DNA of 64,000 bases, from contig JAJDYE010000009.1 of NCBI GenBank assembly GCA_022822905.1, positions 1 to 64,000 on the forward strand. The letters run 5' to 3'. A model generated the notes under the pieces. It ran no database searches and was not told the DNA's origin. It saw only the letters and a list, made by a program, of their open reading frames with translations. The stretch comes from Acidimicrobiia bacterium (GTDB lineage: Bacteria > Actinomycetota > Acidimicrobiia > Acidimicrobiales > Bin134). The translations under genes and the position numbers were made by a program. Positions 1 to 7,699 of this stretch are shown here, in pieces (position 1 is the stretch's first letter; each line of letters starts with the position of its first letter).

Positions 1-126
1 CTCGGTCACCTCCAGCTTCCGCAGAACCTCGCCCACCGAGGCCCCGCCATTGAGCAACCGCTCACCCTCACGGACCTAGCGGATCGCCTCCTCCGGCGTA
101 TGACGCCTTCGCTTCATCTCGGTCAT
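1..126 (-). pseudogene. IS3-family transposase OrfA remnant, interrupted by a stop
   Basis: Read on the minus strand from an ATG at 126, the frame begins MTEMKRRRHTPEEAIR, meets an in-frame TAG at codon 17, and then continues VREGERLLNGGASVGEV and on to the window edge. The KRRRHTPEEAIR start and the REGE.LL.GG..V.EVLR.LEVTE pattern are those of the helix-turn-helix OrfA of IS3-type elements common in actinomycetes. The stop makes this copy non-functional unless it is read through. The rest of the element lies beyond the left edge, so its ends and target duplication cannot be judged. It marks the border of the AT-richer block that follows. Confidence 0.7.
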
Positions 127-745
127 CCTCCCATCCTCCAGGAATCAGACCCACAAAACACGGACCGAAAACAGAGTCCCCCGTCACTCCCATTCGTCCT
201 ATAGAGGCGGGCACACCCGGCCACCGCTGTCATCGCCTCTGCGAATAGCCCGGCACCAGGCCCTGAGCGCCCCTGGTGCAATCTGTGTACCGAGACGGCG
301 GCGAACCGTCCTCCTGACAGGCCTGCCCGCCCGGCCGTCGTGGTTGTCGCCCGGCCGCAGCCGCTGTCCACCACAGTCCGAATTGTGGAGCTGCTCGATA
401 TCGACGGCCTGAGCATCTTCACCATCAACCAGATGCCCGCCGCCTGGCGAAAGGTCCCGACCAACGGCTGAGCCTCGAAGCCGGAGCCTCTATCGACTGG
501 AAGTGAGGGGTCCACACAAACTGTCACCCCCCTGCCTATCATGCGAACGTGGCCATTATGACCCACAGCATGTCGCAACCCTTGCCCTACGAGCTAAGTA
601 GTTGGCAGGAGGATCACCTCCATGAGAGTGTTCCACTGGGTAACGCTGGTGTTTCGGACACCAGCAACATCCCTGAACGCGACATGTCCAAAGCTTCCCC
701 CGCAATTCTATTGGTATGAACGATTGACCAAAGGAGACCACGGAT
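127..745. other. Gene-poor stretch between IS remnant and methyltransferase
   Basis: No convincing intact gene is present. Several frames are open, but their composition is arginine/glycine-rich and unlike the neighbours. One plus-strand stretch ending at a TGA at 469-471 reads VVVVARPQPLSTTVRIVELL and continues into DIDGLSIFTI. This faintly resembles the C-terminal end of STAS-domain anti-sigma-factor antagonists, so it may be the eroded tail of one. Just before the methyltransferase, AAGGAG at 731-736 is a good ribosome binding site 9 bases ahead of its ATG. GC drops from about base 500 onward. Confidence 0.3.
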
Positions 746-1867
746 ATGAAGCTGAAAATTGTGGATCTGTTTTCTGGCTGTGGAGGATTTTCTACTGGAT
801 TCTCCATGTCCAGCAACTTCGAAGTAATCGCTGGGAATGATATTGACATCGATTGCATGGCAGCATTTGCCTTAAATCACCCGACAGCTGCAAGCTGGCC
901 TGGGTCAATCGTTGACTTAGACGCTGTCCAGTTGCTAAAGAGTCTGTCGTTGAAGCGGGGTGAGCTAGACGTTTTGATCGGAGGCCCCCCTTGCCAGGGA
1001 TTTAGTAGAAATCGAGCATATAGACACAGATACGGACGCTTTGTTGATGATCCGCGCAACTATTTGTTTAAGGAATTCTTACGTTTTGTAGAGGCATTTC
1101 TCCCGCGAGCTGTCGTGATTGAGAACGTTCCTGACATGGTTGTCAAGGAAAACGGGAAATTCAAGGTAGAAATACTAGAAGCGTTAGCTTCACTTGGATA
1201 TAATTTTCCCTTTGCGGAGATATTGAACGCAGCGGACTACGGCGTGCCTCAACGTCGGCGAAGGGCCATCATATGTGCAGGACGAGAAGCTAGTATTGCT
1301 ATACCACAGCCAACTCATAGCAGTAGCGCAGATAACGACACATTGTTTCCCTTAGATGCCTGGCGCACCATTTCTGAAGCTATTGATGACCTACCTAGCC
1401 TTAAAGGTGGAGAAGGAACCTCTCCTGGACCATATGCAACTCCGCCCAACAATCCCTATCAAAAGATGTTGCGTGAAGATGCGGAAGAAGTAACAGACCA
1501 CGTGGCATGGAAACTCAGTGACGTTCAGAGCAGCAGACTTTCGCATCTCAAGCCAGGAGAGGGAGTAGAGTCACTTCCTCAACAACTAGTGCCCAAGAGC
1601 ACCTACGGAAGTGCATACCGACGGATGGCTTGGAACGTACCCGCTTTGACCATAACAACATGGATGTATCATCCCGGAAGTGGAATGTACTACCACCCAG
1701 AGGATCACCGTACAATCACGTTGAGGGAAGGAGCTAGATTGCAATCATTTCCTGATCAGACAGTATTCGTCGGAGGTAAGGTGTCTCGATGCCGTCAAGT
1801 TGGGAACGCTGTTCCACCTCTACTGGCGCTTGCTCTTGCAAATGAAATGCATTCCTCTTTAGCCTAG
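746..1867 (+). CDS. C5-cytosine DNA methyltransferase (type II modification enzyme)
   Basis: Transfers a methyl group from S-adenosylmethionine to C5 of cytosine in a specific DNA target. The 373-aa protein shows the ordered family motifs: motif I DLFSGCGGFS (residues 7-16), motif IV GGPPCQGFS with the catalytic Cys83, motif VI ENV (126-128), motif VIII QRRRR (169-173), and motif X GNAVPP (353-358). The stretch between VIII and X is the target-recognition region; its specificity cannot be read from sequence. Length is typical of stand-alone M.C5 enzymes. The start is fixed by AAGGAG 9 bases upstream. The gene is visibly AT-richer than the chromosome to the right, a sign of transfer. It sits 6 bp ahead of the next gene, the probable partner endonuclease. 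Confidence 0.95.
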   Translation: MKLKIVDLFSGCGGFSTGFSMSSNFEVIAGNDIDIDCMAAFALNHPTAASWPGSIVDLDAVQLLKSLSLKRGELDVLIGGPPCQGFSRNRAYRHRYGRFVDDPRNYLFKEFLRFVEAFLPRAVVIENVPDMVVKENGKFKVEILEALASLGYNFPFAEILNAADYGVPQRRRRAIICAGREASIAIPQPTHSSSADNDTLFPLDAWRTISEAIDDLPSLKGGEGTSPGPYATPPNNPYQKMLREDAEEVTDHVAWKLSDVQSSRLSHLKPGEGVESLPQQLVPKSTYGSAYRRMAWNVPALTITTWMYHPGSGMYYHPEDHRTITLREGARLQSFPDQTVFVGGKVSRCRQVGNAVPPLLALALANEMHSSLA

Positions 1868-1873
1868 TATCAG

Positions 1874-2614
1874 ATGAACCCACCAACTCCAGACATCAGA
1901 TACATCGCAGAGAAGACTGCCCTATATCTCCATCTCCCATTTGCTTCTGATTCAATTCCTGGATCATATGCAGAGAGTATCATTGCAGACCATTACGGTG
2001 GAGAAAAACTTGCCAAATATGACTTCGCTGATGTGATATCTCGAGAAATGGGAATAGGATGGCAGGTAAAATCCACAAAAGCAACTACACCTGTAACCTG
2101 GAAAAGAGCCAAGATTGAAGGCTCAGATGAATTAATCCGAAGATCAGATCAGGGCGATGAATCCGCGACAAAGCAACTTGGCAATTTAATAATTGAGGCA
2201 TGCAACGAGCACGCAAGAGAAAGTCTGGACAAGTATCAGCTTTCAGAAATACGCTACGCGCGAATCATACTTGATGGCAACAGGCTTGTATATTTTGAGA
2301 AGAAGCTAATTGACGATGGTCAGAATAATTTGTTTGATCCCGCGACCTTCACTTGGAAATGGTCCCCACCGAAGAAAACTAAGAAAAAGGAGCAATTATC
2401 AGCGTTACACGGGTTTCGCGAAAACAGCAAGTGGTTTGCATGGCATGGGCGAGGTGAAAATCAATTGCACTTTAGTGGCGAGAATCAATGGTGGCCTGAA
2501 AACAGCAGCGATCAACTCTATAGCCAGATTGAAATTCGTGACTACAAGGCATCATGGGAGGAACTCTTTAGCTGGCTACGAGACCAGCTGGCCCGCAGCA
2601 CCGTTAGTGAATGA
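1874..2614 (+). CDS. Putative type II restriction endonuclease partner of the C5 methyltransferase
   Basis: The 246-aa protein matches no family I can name. It is called by context: it starts 6 bp after a C5 methyltransferase, on the same strand, in the same AT-rich block, and has the size usual for type II endonucleases. Residues around 50-70 read DFADVISREMG then GWQVKSTK, an acidic residue followed by a Q-x-K strand, which could be a variant PD-(D/E)XK core. A Lys-rich segment (PPKKTKKKEQ) and a Trp-rich C-terminal third follow. No transmembrane segment or signal peptide is seen. Alternatives are a methyltransferase accessory protein or a defence nuclease of another type. The role is inference; the coding call is firm. 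Confidence 0.6.
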   Translation: MNPPTPDIRYIAEKTALYLHLPFASDSIPGSYAESIIADHYGGEKLAKYDFADVISREMGIGWQVKSTKATTPVTWKRAKIEGSDELIRRSDQGDESATKQLGNLIIEACNEHARESLDKYQLSEIRYARIILDGNRLVYFEKKLIDDGQNNLFDPATFTWKWSPPKKTKKKEQLSALHGFRENSKWFAWHGRGENQLHFSGENQWWPENSSDQLYSQIEIRDYKASWEELFSWLRDQLARSTVSE

Positions 2615-2773
2615 TGACTGCAGAGTTCGCGCTCGAAAGTGCCAGAAATTACACCTACAAGAATTCGCAGACCGTTAGCCTAATGCGTGCTATGACGTTT
2701 CTTTGGTCCGATCTAGCTTTCGCCTGAAACGGCTTTCTGTATTTCCGCTGAAATGAGGCTTGGGATCAGCCGA

Positions 2774-3643
2774 TCAACTCGGATGCCGTTTGAATAGGCG
2801 CGCAGCCTTTGTGGTTGCCGCTTGCAAGTGTTTCTTAACCTTTCCCCTGATACCACCTTCAGCCCAGAGCCTCGCTCTCTTACGCCATCGAGGGTTGTTC
2901 TCATCAAAGTAAAGGGTCAGTGCCAGTAGCGTGTATGAAGCTCTGAAGTTGTTTTCTTGTAGAGCACTGAGATATTCGGCGTAAGTGTCGAAATTTCTAT
3001 CGACAGCTGTCTCCTGATGGCCGAGACCTTCCTGTTGTTCAACGAACTTGATTAGGGTCGTATACTCTAGGTGCCCTCTCCAGTATCCCGGTGGACTCCA
3101 TTGTCGAGTGTGAAGATACTCCCCCCTTTTGGCATAGCGACCCGTGTGCTCTACGTAGTGGCGTAGCACTTGGATTTCAAGAGGTACTTCGTTTTCAATT
3201 ACCGGATAACGAACTTGGCCTGGAGGATTCCCCTGCCAAATGATCTCTTGGCCAATAGGACTGAACATGGGGTCTGTGAATTCTCCAGTATGGATTCTCC
3301 GATCCTTGAATAGATTCATGGTTGAACTCAACAGATTGTCGTTGTGTGCCCATTTTGCCGGTGCGTAGACAAACCAGTAGAGAATGGATATGCCCACAAA
3401 TCCTAGGAGATAGGCGACCCATCGGCTGTCACCGGTGAAGCGGATGCTGATTGCTGCTACGAATACAGCTGCCAGCGCCGTGCCTGCTACCCGAAAATAC
3501 CGTTTGTGCGTCTCGCCGTTGATGAATTTTCCCAAAGGTGTGAATATGCGGTCGACTAGTCCCGCATACCCGATCCAGATTCGCCGCGGGCCCCAGCGGC
3601 TTAGCGGAGCAAAGTAAGTAATCGTCAACGACCTATCCTGCAC
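2774..3643 (-). CDS. Unknown two-helix membrane protein
   Basis: 289 aa, function not recognised. After a basic N-terminal region there are two hydrophobic helices, at about residues 50-66 (GTALAAVFVAAISIRF) and 76-92 (VAYLLGFVGISILYWFVY), then a hydrophilic C-terminal domain of about 190 residues rich in Tyr, Trp, Arg and Glu, probably cytoplasmic. The start shown is a GTG with no clear Shine-Dalgarno sequence, so a later start is possible. It lies convergent to the restriction-modification pair, 159 bp from it, and shares the AT-richer composition of the island. A role in the island, such as an accessory defence protein, is possible but unsupported. The 2615-2773 gap holds nothing recognisable. 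Confidence 0.65.
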   Translation of the reverse strand: MQDRSLTITYFAPLSRWGPRRIWIGYAGLVDRIFTPLGKFINGETHKRYFRVAGTALAAVFVAAISIRFTGDSRWVAYLLGFVGISILYWFVYAPAKWAHNDNLLSSTMNLFKDRRIHTGEFTDPMFSPIGQEIIWQGNPPGQVRYPVIENEVPLEIQVLRHYVEHTGRYAKRGEYLHTRQWSPPGYWRGHLEYTTLIKFVEQQEGLGHQETAVDRNFDTYAEYLSALQENNFRASYTLLALTLYFDENNPRWRKRARLWAEGGIRGKVKKHLQAATTKAARLFKRHPS

Positions 3644-3756
3644 TGTTCGGCGGATTGCATATCTTGTATTCCCGTCTGGTGGCTCGACTGCTACGTCCCC
3701 CGCTTGTAACCGCGCTGAAACGTCCCGGTTTTGTCAGAGGTGAGCGCCGCACAAAA

Positions 3757-3891
3757 TCATGCGTCATGTTCGAATGATGCCAAGAACTTCTCAGAGTTGA
3801 GATAGCGGGTGTAGCGCCCCGCCGCGATGTCACCGTGAGGGTCCGGGATGTCGGATTCTTCTTGGTCTGCGGTGGAGCCATCGGTCGCCAT
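3757..3891 (-). CDS. Small ORF (44 aa) directly behind the Rieske oxygenase gene
   Basis: An ATG at 3891 opens a 44-codon frame ending in TGA: it starts MATDGSTADQEESDIPDPHG and continues through DIAAGRYTRYLNSEKF. It lies 13 bp downstream of the Rieske gene's stop on the same strand, with GGGAA about 8 bases before the ATG. Composition is acidic at the N-terminus and then amphipathic. No family is recognised. It could be a small accessory peptide of the oxygenase or the surviving head of a gene truncated at the island junction just beyond 3757. The 3644-3756 stretch that follows holds no gene. Confidence 0.4.
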   Translation of the reverse strand: MATDGSTADQEESDIPDPHGDIAAGRYTRYLNSEKFLASFEHDA

Positions 3892-3904
3892 TGCAGGTTC
3901 CCTA

Positions 3905-4927
3905 CTAGCCAGCTCCGCCTTCGGCCATCAGGGCGGCGAGGCTGCGGCGCCATTCTACTGAGGGGCGGTCGGATTGGACGCTGACGGTGGCGGTCAGGTC
4001 CATGGGGAGGACGCCTTCGAGCTTCTCCAACATTGCTTTGTCTTCGGCGCCGATGGCGAGGTCGAACTGCATGATCTCTTCGGCGGGGACCGAGAAGTCG
4101 TCGTTGCGCCACACCACGAAGTTGAACAGCGAGTTCACGTCGTCCATTGGAGTGGTCAACAGCAGCAATATGTGCTCCAAACCTGATTCGTAGGTGATGG
4201 TGCTGCGCACCGAGAACGGCAGCACGTAACCAGTGGTCATCCGGCGGTGCAGTACTTCGTCGTCTTGGCCGGTGGTGGTCTGGCCCGCATCGCTGGTGTT
4301 GTTGGCGTTCACCTCGTAGACGTAGCCCCGATAGCCGTCGGGCAGGTCGCCCATTTCCAGGGGCGGTATCACCGTCTCCTGGGCCAGGCCGAAGGTGGCG
4401 GTGTGGACGAACGGGAAGTGGGAGAAGTCCATGAAGTTGTCGGTGATACGGGTGGACGACACCGCCCACTGCTGGAAGGGCGTATTGAGCCGGCGGAACT
4501 CGGGGTTGTCCTCTTGGGGGATTTCCGGGATCTGACCGAGAGGCTTGCCCGGACACAGCCAAACCAGGCCATAGCGCTCCTCGACGTTGACTAACTCCAA
4601 GTGGGCCTTGGGCGGTACCGGGGTTCCCGGCGGCGACGACGGCACCAGCTGGCAACGGCCCCCGGCGCCGAACCGCCACCCGTGGTAGGGGCATTCCAAG
4701 CAGCCGTCCACCATGCGCCCTTCAGAAAGCGGAGCCTCCCGGTGGGGGCAGCGGTCGGGGGCCGCGGTGAGCGATCCGTCGTCGGAACGCCACAGCACAT
4801 AGCGGCGACCCAGTACCTGTATCCCGACTGGGCCCGGTGCGATGTCTTCGACAAGGGCGATCGGATACCACTGGTGGTCCAGTGCGGGCTGGCCGACGAG
4901 CTGGTTGGAATCGCCGTTTCCGCTCAT
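3905..4927 (-). CDS. Rieske 2Fe-2S oxygenase alpha subunit (aromatic ring-hydroxylating type)
   Basis: Terminal oxygenase that uses a Rieske centre and a mononuclear iron to insert oxygen into, or demethylate, a substrate. With the ATG at 4927 it has 340 aa. The Rieske ligands are C60-x-H62 (RCPHRE) and C79-x2-H82 (CPYHGW). The iron site DNFMDFSHFPFVH provides H170 and H175. The downstream half is the usual alpha-subunit catalytic domain. The length suits single-component-type oxygenases (vanillate demethylase/phthalate dioxygenase-like) that need a separate reductase. I chose 4927 because the longer frame would run into the divergent amidohydrolase, and the N-terminal extension is basic low-complexity. 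The ferredoxin at 7404 may supply electrons. Substrate unknown. Confidence 0.9.
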   Translation of the reverse strand: MSGNGDSNQLVGQPALDHQWYPIALVEDIAPGPVGIQVLGRRYVLWRSDDGSLTAAPDRCPHREAPLSEGRMVDGCLECPYHGWRFGAGGRCQLVPSSPPGTPVPPKAHLELVNVEERYGLVWLCPGKPLGQIPEIPQEDNPEFRRLNTPFQQWAVSSTRITDNFMDFSHFPFVHTATFGLAQETVIPPLEMGDLPDGYRGYVYEVNANNTSDAGQTTTGQDDEVLHRRMTTGYVLPFSVRSTITYESGLEHILLLLTTPMDDVNSLFNFVVWRNDDFSVPAEEIMQFDLAIGAEDKAMLEKLEGVLPMDLTATVSVQSDRPSVEWRRSLAALMAEGGAG

Positions 4928-4992
4928 GGGCCGATGATACCGCCTATCCCTTTTCCTGTTTCCCGAACACTGCGCCGATAACGTCAACTGAC

Positions 4993-6366
4993 GTGTCAAC
5001 AGCCGACTGGGTGATCACCGGCGACATCGCAACCATGGACGCCGAGCGCGCCATCATCTCGGGCGGCGCGGTGGCGGTGGCCGACGGCAAGATCGCCGCG
5101 GTGGGCAAGGCCGACGACATCCGGGCGCGGTACCCGGATGCCCCCGAGCGGGGCTCCGCTGACTCGCTGGTGTTGCCCGGATTCGTCAACGCCCATCAGC
5201 ACCTCACCGCCGACCGGTTGGTGGCCTCGGCCATCCCCGACGACCTGCCCCCCGGTGCGGCCATCTTCGAGTGGATCGTGCCCATCCACGAGCACGTCAC
5301 CGGCGACGACGACGAGCTGTCCGCCACCCTGAGTTTGGTGGAGGCCGCGGCCAACGGGATCACCACCACCATCGACGCCGGCACGGTGGCCCACCCCGAC
5401 CGAGTGGCCCAAGCCATGGCCGCAGTGGGTGTGCGGGGCGCCGTCGCCCGCTGGGGTTCGGACGCCGACGGTCTGCCCCAGTCGGGCTCGGTAAGCGAAG
5501 TGATCGATGCCCAGCGGGACCTCATCGAGCAATATCCCCCCGGTGGCCTGGTGGAGGCATCGGTCACGCTGGTGGGCCACGACTTGATGTCCGACGATCT
5601 GGTGACGGCGGCCGCCGATCTGGCCCGCTCCACCGGGCGTAGGCTCAGCTTCCACCTCTCCCCCACCCCTGACGACTCAGCCAGCTACCTGGAGCGCACC
5701 GGGCACCGCCCGCTGGTACACATGGACCACTTGGGGGTGCTCGGCCCCAATGTGCTGGTAGGCCATGCCGTACACATCGACGACGCCGAGGTGGAAACCC
5801 TGGTGCGCGCCGGCGCCGCGGTGGCCTCCTGCCCGTGGGCCTATCTGCGCCTCGGCCAGGGGCTCACCGAGCGCTTCGCCCACCTGGAGCTGTGGCGGAG
5901 GGGCGGCCGGCTGGCGCTGGGCTGCGATACCGAGAACGCCGGCGACGCCATCGACGGCCTGCGGGCCGCCGCCCTGTTCGCCGGTTTGGCCAAAGACACC
6001 GCCGCCGACCCCACCGAGTTCGGCGCCCACCACGCCTTCGAGCTGCTGACCATCGCCGGGGCCGAGGCGGTGGGCATGGCCGACCGGATCGGCTCCTTGG
6101 AGGCGGGCAAGGCCGCCGACATCGTGGTGATCGACCGATCCGGCATCCAGTGGCAGCCGCCCAGCCCCGACCCGATACTGCAACTGGTGTGGGCGGTCGG
6201 CGGCCGCTCGGTCACCGACGTTTTCGTGGACGGCCGCCTCGTGATTGCCGACGGCCGCTGCACCACAGTGGACGCCGACTCGCTGCGCACCGAGGCCCGC
6301 CAGGCCGCCCGATCCATCATCGAGCGCTCGGGCATCCGCCCTCGTTCCCGCTGGCCGATGCGATAG
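4993..6366 (+). CDS. Metal-dependent amidohydrolase (ATZ/TRZ, chlorohydrolase/deaminase type)
   Basis: 457 aa from the GTG at 4993, which leaves a 65-bp gap to the divergent Rieske gene; the open frame extends upstream but into the promoter region. The protein has the composite beta-sandwich start (DWVITGDIATMDAER), the metal motif NAHQH (H68, H70), a mid-protein HAVHIDD histidine, a GCDTENAGDAID aspartate motif, and a C-terminal return to the sandwich (GSLEAGKAADIVVID). This is the layout of cytosine/guanine deaminase, atrazine chlorohydrolase and SAH deaminase relatives, which hydrolyse C-N or C-Cl bonds in rings. It leads the plus-strand catabolic operon, so a nitrogen-containing cyclic substrate is plausible. 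Substrate not determinable here. Confidence 0.88.
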   Translation: MSTADWVITGDIATMDAERAIISGGAVAVADGKIAAVGKADDIRARYPDAPERGSADSLVLPGFVNAHQHLTADRLVASAIPDDLPPGAAIFEWIVPIHEHVTGDDDELSATLSLVEAAANGITTTIDAGTVAHPDRVAQAMAAVGVRGAVARWGSDADGLPQSGSVSEVIDAQRDLIEQYPPGGLVEASVTLVGHDLMSDDLVTAAADLARSTGRRLSFHLSPTPDDSASYLERTGHRPLVHMDHLGVLGPNVLVGHAVHIDDAEVETLVRAGAAVASCPWAYLRLGQGLTERFAHLELWRRGGRLALGCDTENAGDAIDGLRAAALFAGLAKDTAADPTEFGAHHAFELLTIAGAEAVGMADRIGSLEAGKAADIVVIDRSGIQWQPPSPDPILQLVWAVGGRSVTDVFVDGRLVIADGRCTTVDADSLRTEARQAARSIIERSGIRPRSRWPMR

Positions 6367-6394
6367 CCGACAACATCAACTAGAAATAGAGCCG

Positions 6395-6886
6395 ATGACC
6401 TATCCAAACACTCTCATCTTCGTTGACTTCCCCTCCGATGATCCTGAAGCGTCGGCCGCCTTCTACCACGAGGTGTTCGGCTGGGAGGTGGAGCCCCGCC
6501 CCGCCGGTGTGTTCCACCGGATCGTCCCCGGCCAGAACTTCCAGTTGGACGACGGCTCCCAGAGCGAAATCGGCAACCTGCACATGGGGATCCACAACGC
6601 GGCCAACGCCCGGCCCCACCCCGATCCCGCTGGCGTCGATCCCCGAGGCCTGTCCGAAGACGGGCGCACCGTGCGGATCTGGATCCTGGTGAGCGACGAC
6701 GACTCCTCCGACGCCATCATGGACCGGGCCGTGGCCCGAGGGGCCACCGAGCTGTGGCGCGAGCACTACTGGGCCGAGTTCAACGGGTTCAACGCCGCCT
6801 TCAAAGATCCGTGGGGCAACACCCTCATCCTGTGGACCAAGGGCGGCGACGACCCCCAGATCCCCGACGGCTGGACCGACGAGTAA
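6395..6886 (+). CDS. VOC-fold protein (glyoxalase/bleomycin-resistance/dioxygenase superfamily)
   Basis: 163 aa from the ATG at 6395, 28 bp after the amidohydrolase. The N-terminal FVDFPSDDPEASAAFYHEVF and GWEVEP pattern and the C-terminal FKDPWGNTLILWTK strand are typical paired beta-alpha-beta-beta-beta modules of VOC proteins. Members range from extradiol dioxygenases and glyoxalases to non-catalytic binding proteins. Because this one sits in an operon with a Rieske oxygenase, ferredoxin and acyl-CoA dehydrogenases, a ring-cleaving or isomerising role is possible. The sequence alone does not establish catalysis. It is the first of two adjacent VOC genes and may pair with the next product. 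Confidence 0.85.
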   Translation: MTYPNTLIFVDFPSDDPEASAAFYHEVFGWEVEPRPAGVFHRIVPGQNFQLDDGSQSEIGNLHMGIHNAANARPHPDPAGVDPRGLSEDGRTVRIWILVSDDDSSDAIMDRAVARGATELWREHYWAEFNGFNAAFKDPWGNTLILWTKGGDDPQIPDGWTDE

Positions 6887-6893
6887 GGCAGCC

Positions 6894-7382
6894 GTGACCG
6901 ATCACGACCCCGTCTACGACGTCCACCCCCCGGCCGCCCGCTGGACCCACATCGCCCTGCGGGTGGCCGACATGGACGCCACCATCGACTGGTACACCAC
7001 GCACACCCCGATGCGGCTGCTCGACCGGCGGGAAGACCACATGGGCTACGGGGCTTGGCTGGGCCACGGCGACTCTGCCGACTCGCCGTTCATCCTGGTG
7101 CTGGCCCAGTTCTTCCCCGAGACCGATCCGTTCAAGGACTCGCCCATGGCCAAGCTGGCCCCCTTCGCCCATCTGGGCATCGAGCTGACCAGCCGGGAGG
7201 CAGTGGAAGAAGCCGCAGCCAAGGGCAGCGCCAGCGGATGCCTGGCCATGCCCCCCACCGACATGCCGCCCCCCATCGGCTACATCTGTATGCTGAGCGA
7301 CCCCGACGGGAACATGGTTGAGTTCTCCTACGACCAGGGGGTTTACGCCCTCGCCCGCGAACTGGCCCAGCAGCAGAGCTGA
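6894..7382 (+). CDS. VOC-fold protein, second copy in the operon
   Basis: 162 aa, GTG start 7 bp after the preceding VOC gene. The start ARWTHIALRVADMDATIDWY, the central AHLGIELTSREAVEEAAAKG and the end YICMLSDPDGNMVEFSYDQG are clear VOC signatures, with candidate metal ligands in H-x-A-L, H-L-G-I and the C-terminal E of MVEFS. That is the His/His/Glu pattern of glyoxalase and extradiol dioxygenase relatives. It diverges strongly from the first VOC protein, so it is not a recent duplicate. Tight spacing indicates co-transcription with the ferredoxin downstream. Likely to act on an intermediate of the same pathway. Confidence 0.87.
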   Translation: MTDHDPVYDVHPPAARWTHIALRVADMDATIDWYTTHTPMRLLDRREDHMGYGAWLGHGDSADSPFILVLAQFFPETDPFKDSPMAKLAPFAHLGIELTSREAVEEAAAKGSASGCLAMPPTDMPPPIGYICMLSDPDGNMVEFSYDQGVYALARELAQQQS

Positions 7383-7403
7383 AGCACCTGCCCCTCCCAC
7401 CCC

Positions 7404-7688
7404 GTGAGCAGCCCCACCAGTCTGACGATCATCTTCAGAGGCCAGCGCCGCACGATGGACTACGTCGAGGGCGACACGGTGCTCGAATCCGCCCGGCGGG
7501 CCGGGCTCAACCCGCCGTTCTCCTGTGAGGCCGGCAACTGCGCCACCTGCATGGCCTTTCTCCAAGAGGGCAGCGTCACCATGCGGGCCAACGAGGCGTT
7601 AGAACCCGACGAAGTGGAGGAGGGATTTATCCTCACCTGCCAATCGGTACCCGACTGTGACGCCGTCGTGGACTACGACAGTCTGTAA
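7404..7688 (+). CDS. Plant-type [2Fe-2S] ferredoxin
   Basis: 94-aa electron carrier. The cluster ligands are C41, C46, C49 (SCEAGNCATC) and C79 (LTCQS), the plant/adrenodoxin-like CX4CX2C...C spacing of the Fdx fold. The upstream TVLESARRAGLNPPFSCEAG stretch is the usual loop that precedes it. The start is a GTG 21 bp after the VOC gene. As a soluble free-standing ferredoxin inside a catabolic operon, it is the natural candidate to feed electrons to the divergent Rieske oxygenase. No matching reductase is present in the window, so the reductase must be supplied from elsewhere. Confidence 0.93.
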   Translation: MSSPTSLTIIFRGQRRTMDYVEGDTVLESARRAGLNPPFSCEAGNCATCMAFLQEGSVTMRANEALEPDEVEEGFILTCQSVPDCDAVVDYDSL

Positions 7689-7699
7689 TCCACACTGTG

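Noticed and set aside
123..578. 151-codon minus-strand frame after the IS remnant
   Set aside because: No ribosome binding site or recognisable motif, and Arg/Gly-rich composition; probably chance.
3633..4694. 353-codon minus-strand open frame with RRRG-rich product
   Set aside because: It is the shadow of the Rieske gene in another frame; the Rieske frame has all iron and cluster ligands, while this one is arginine/proline-rich without motifs.
4983..5000. GTCAAC direct repeat at the amidohydrolase start as an operator
   Set aside because: The second copy lies within the first codons and the repeat is only six bases; too weak to call.
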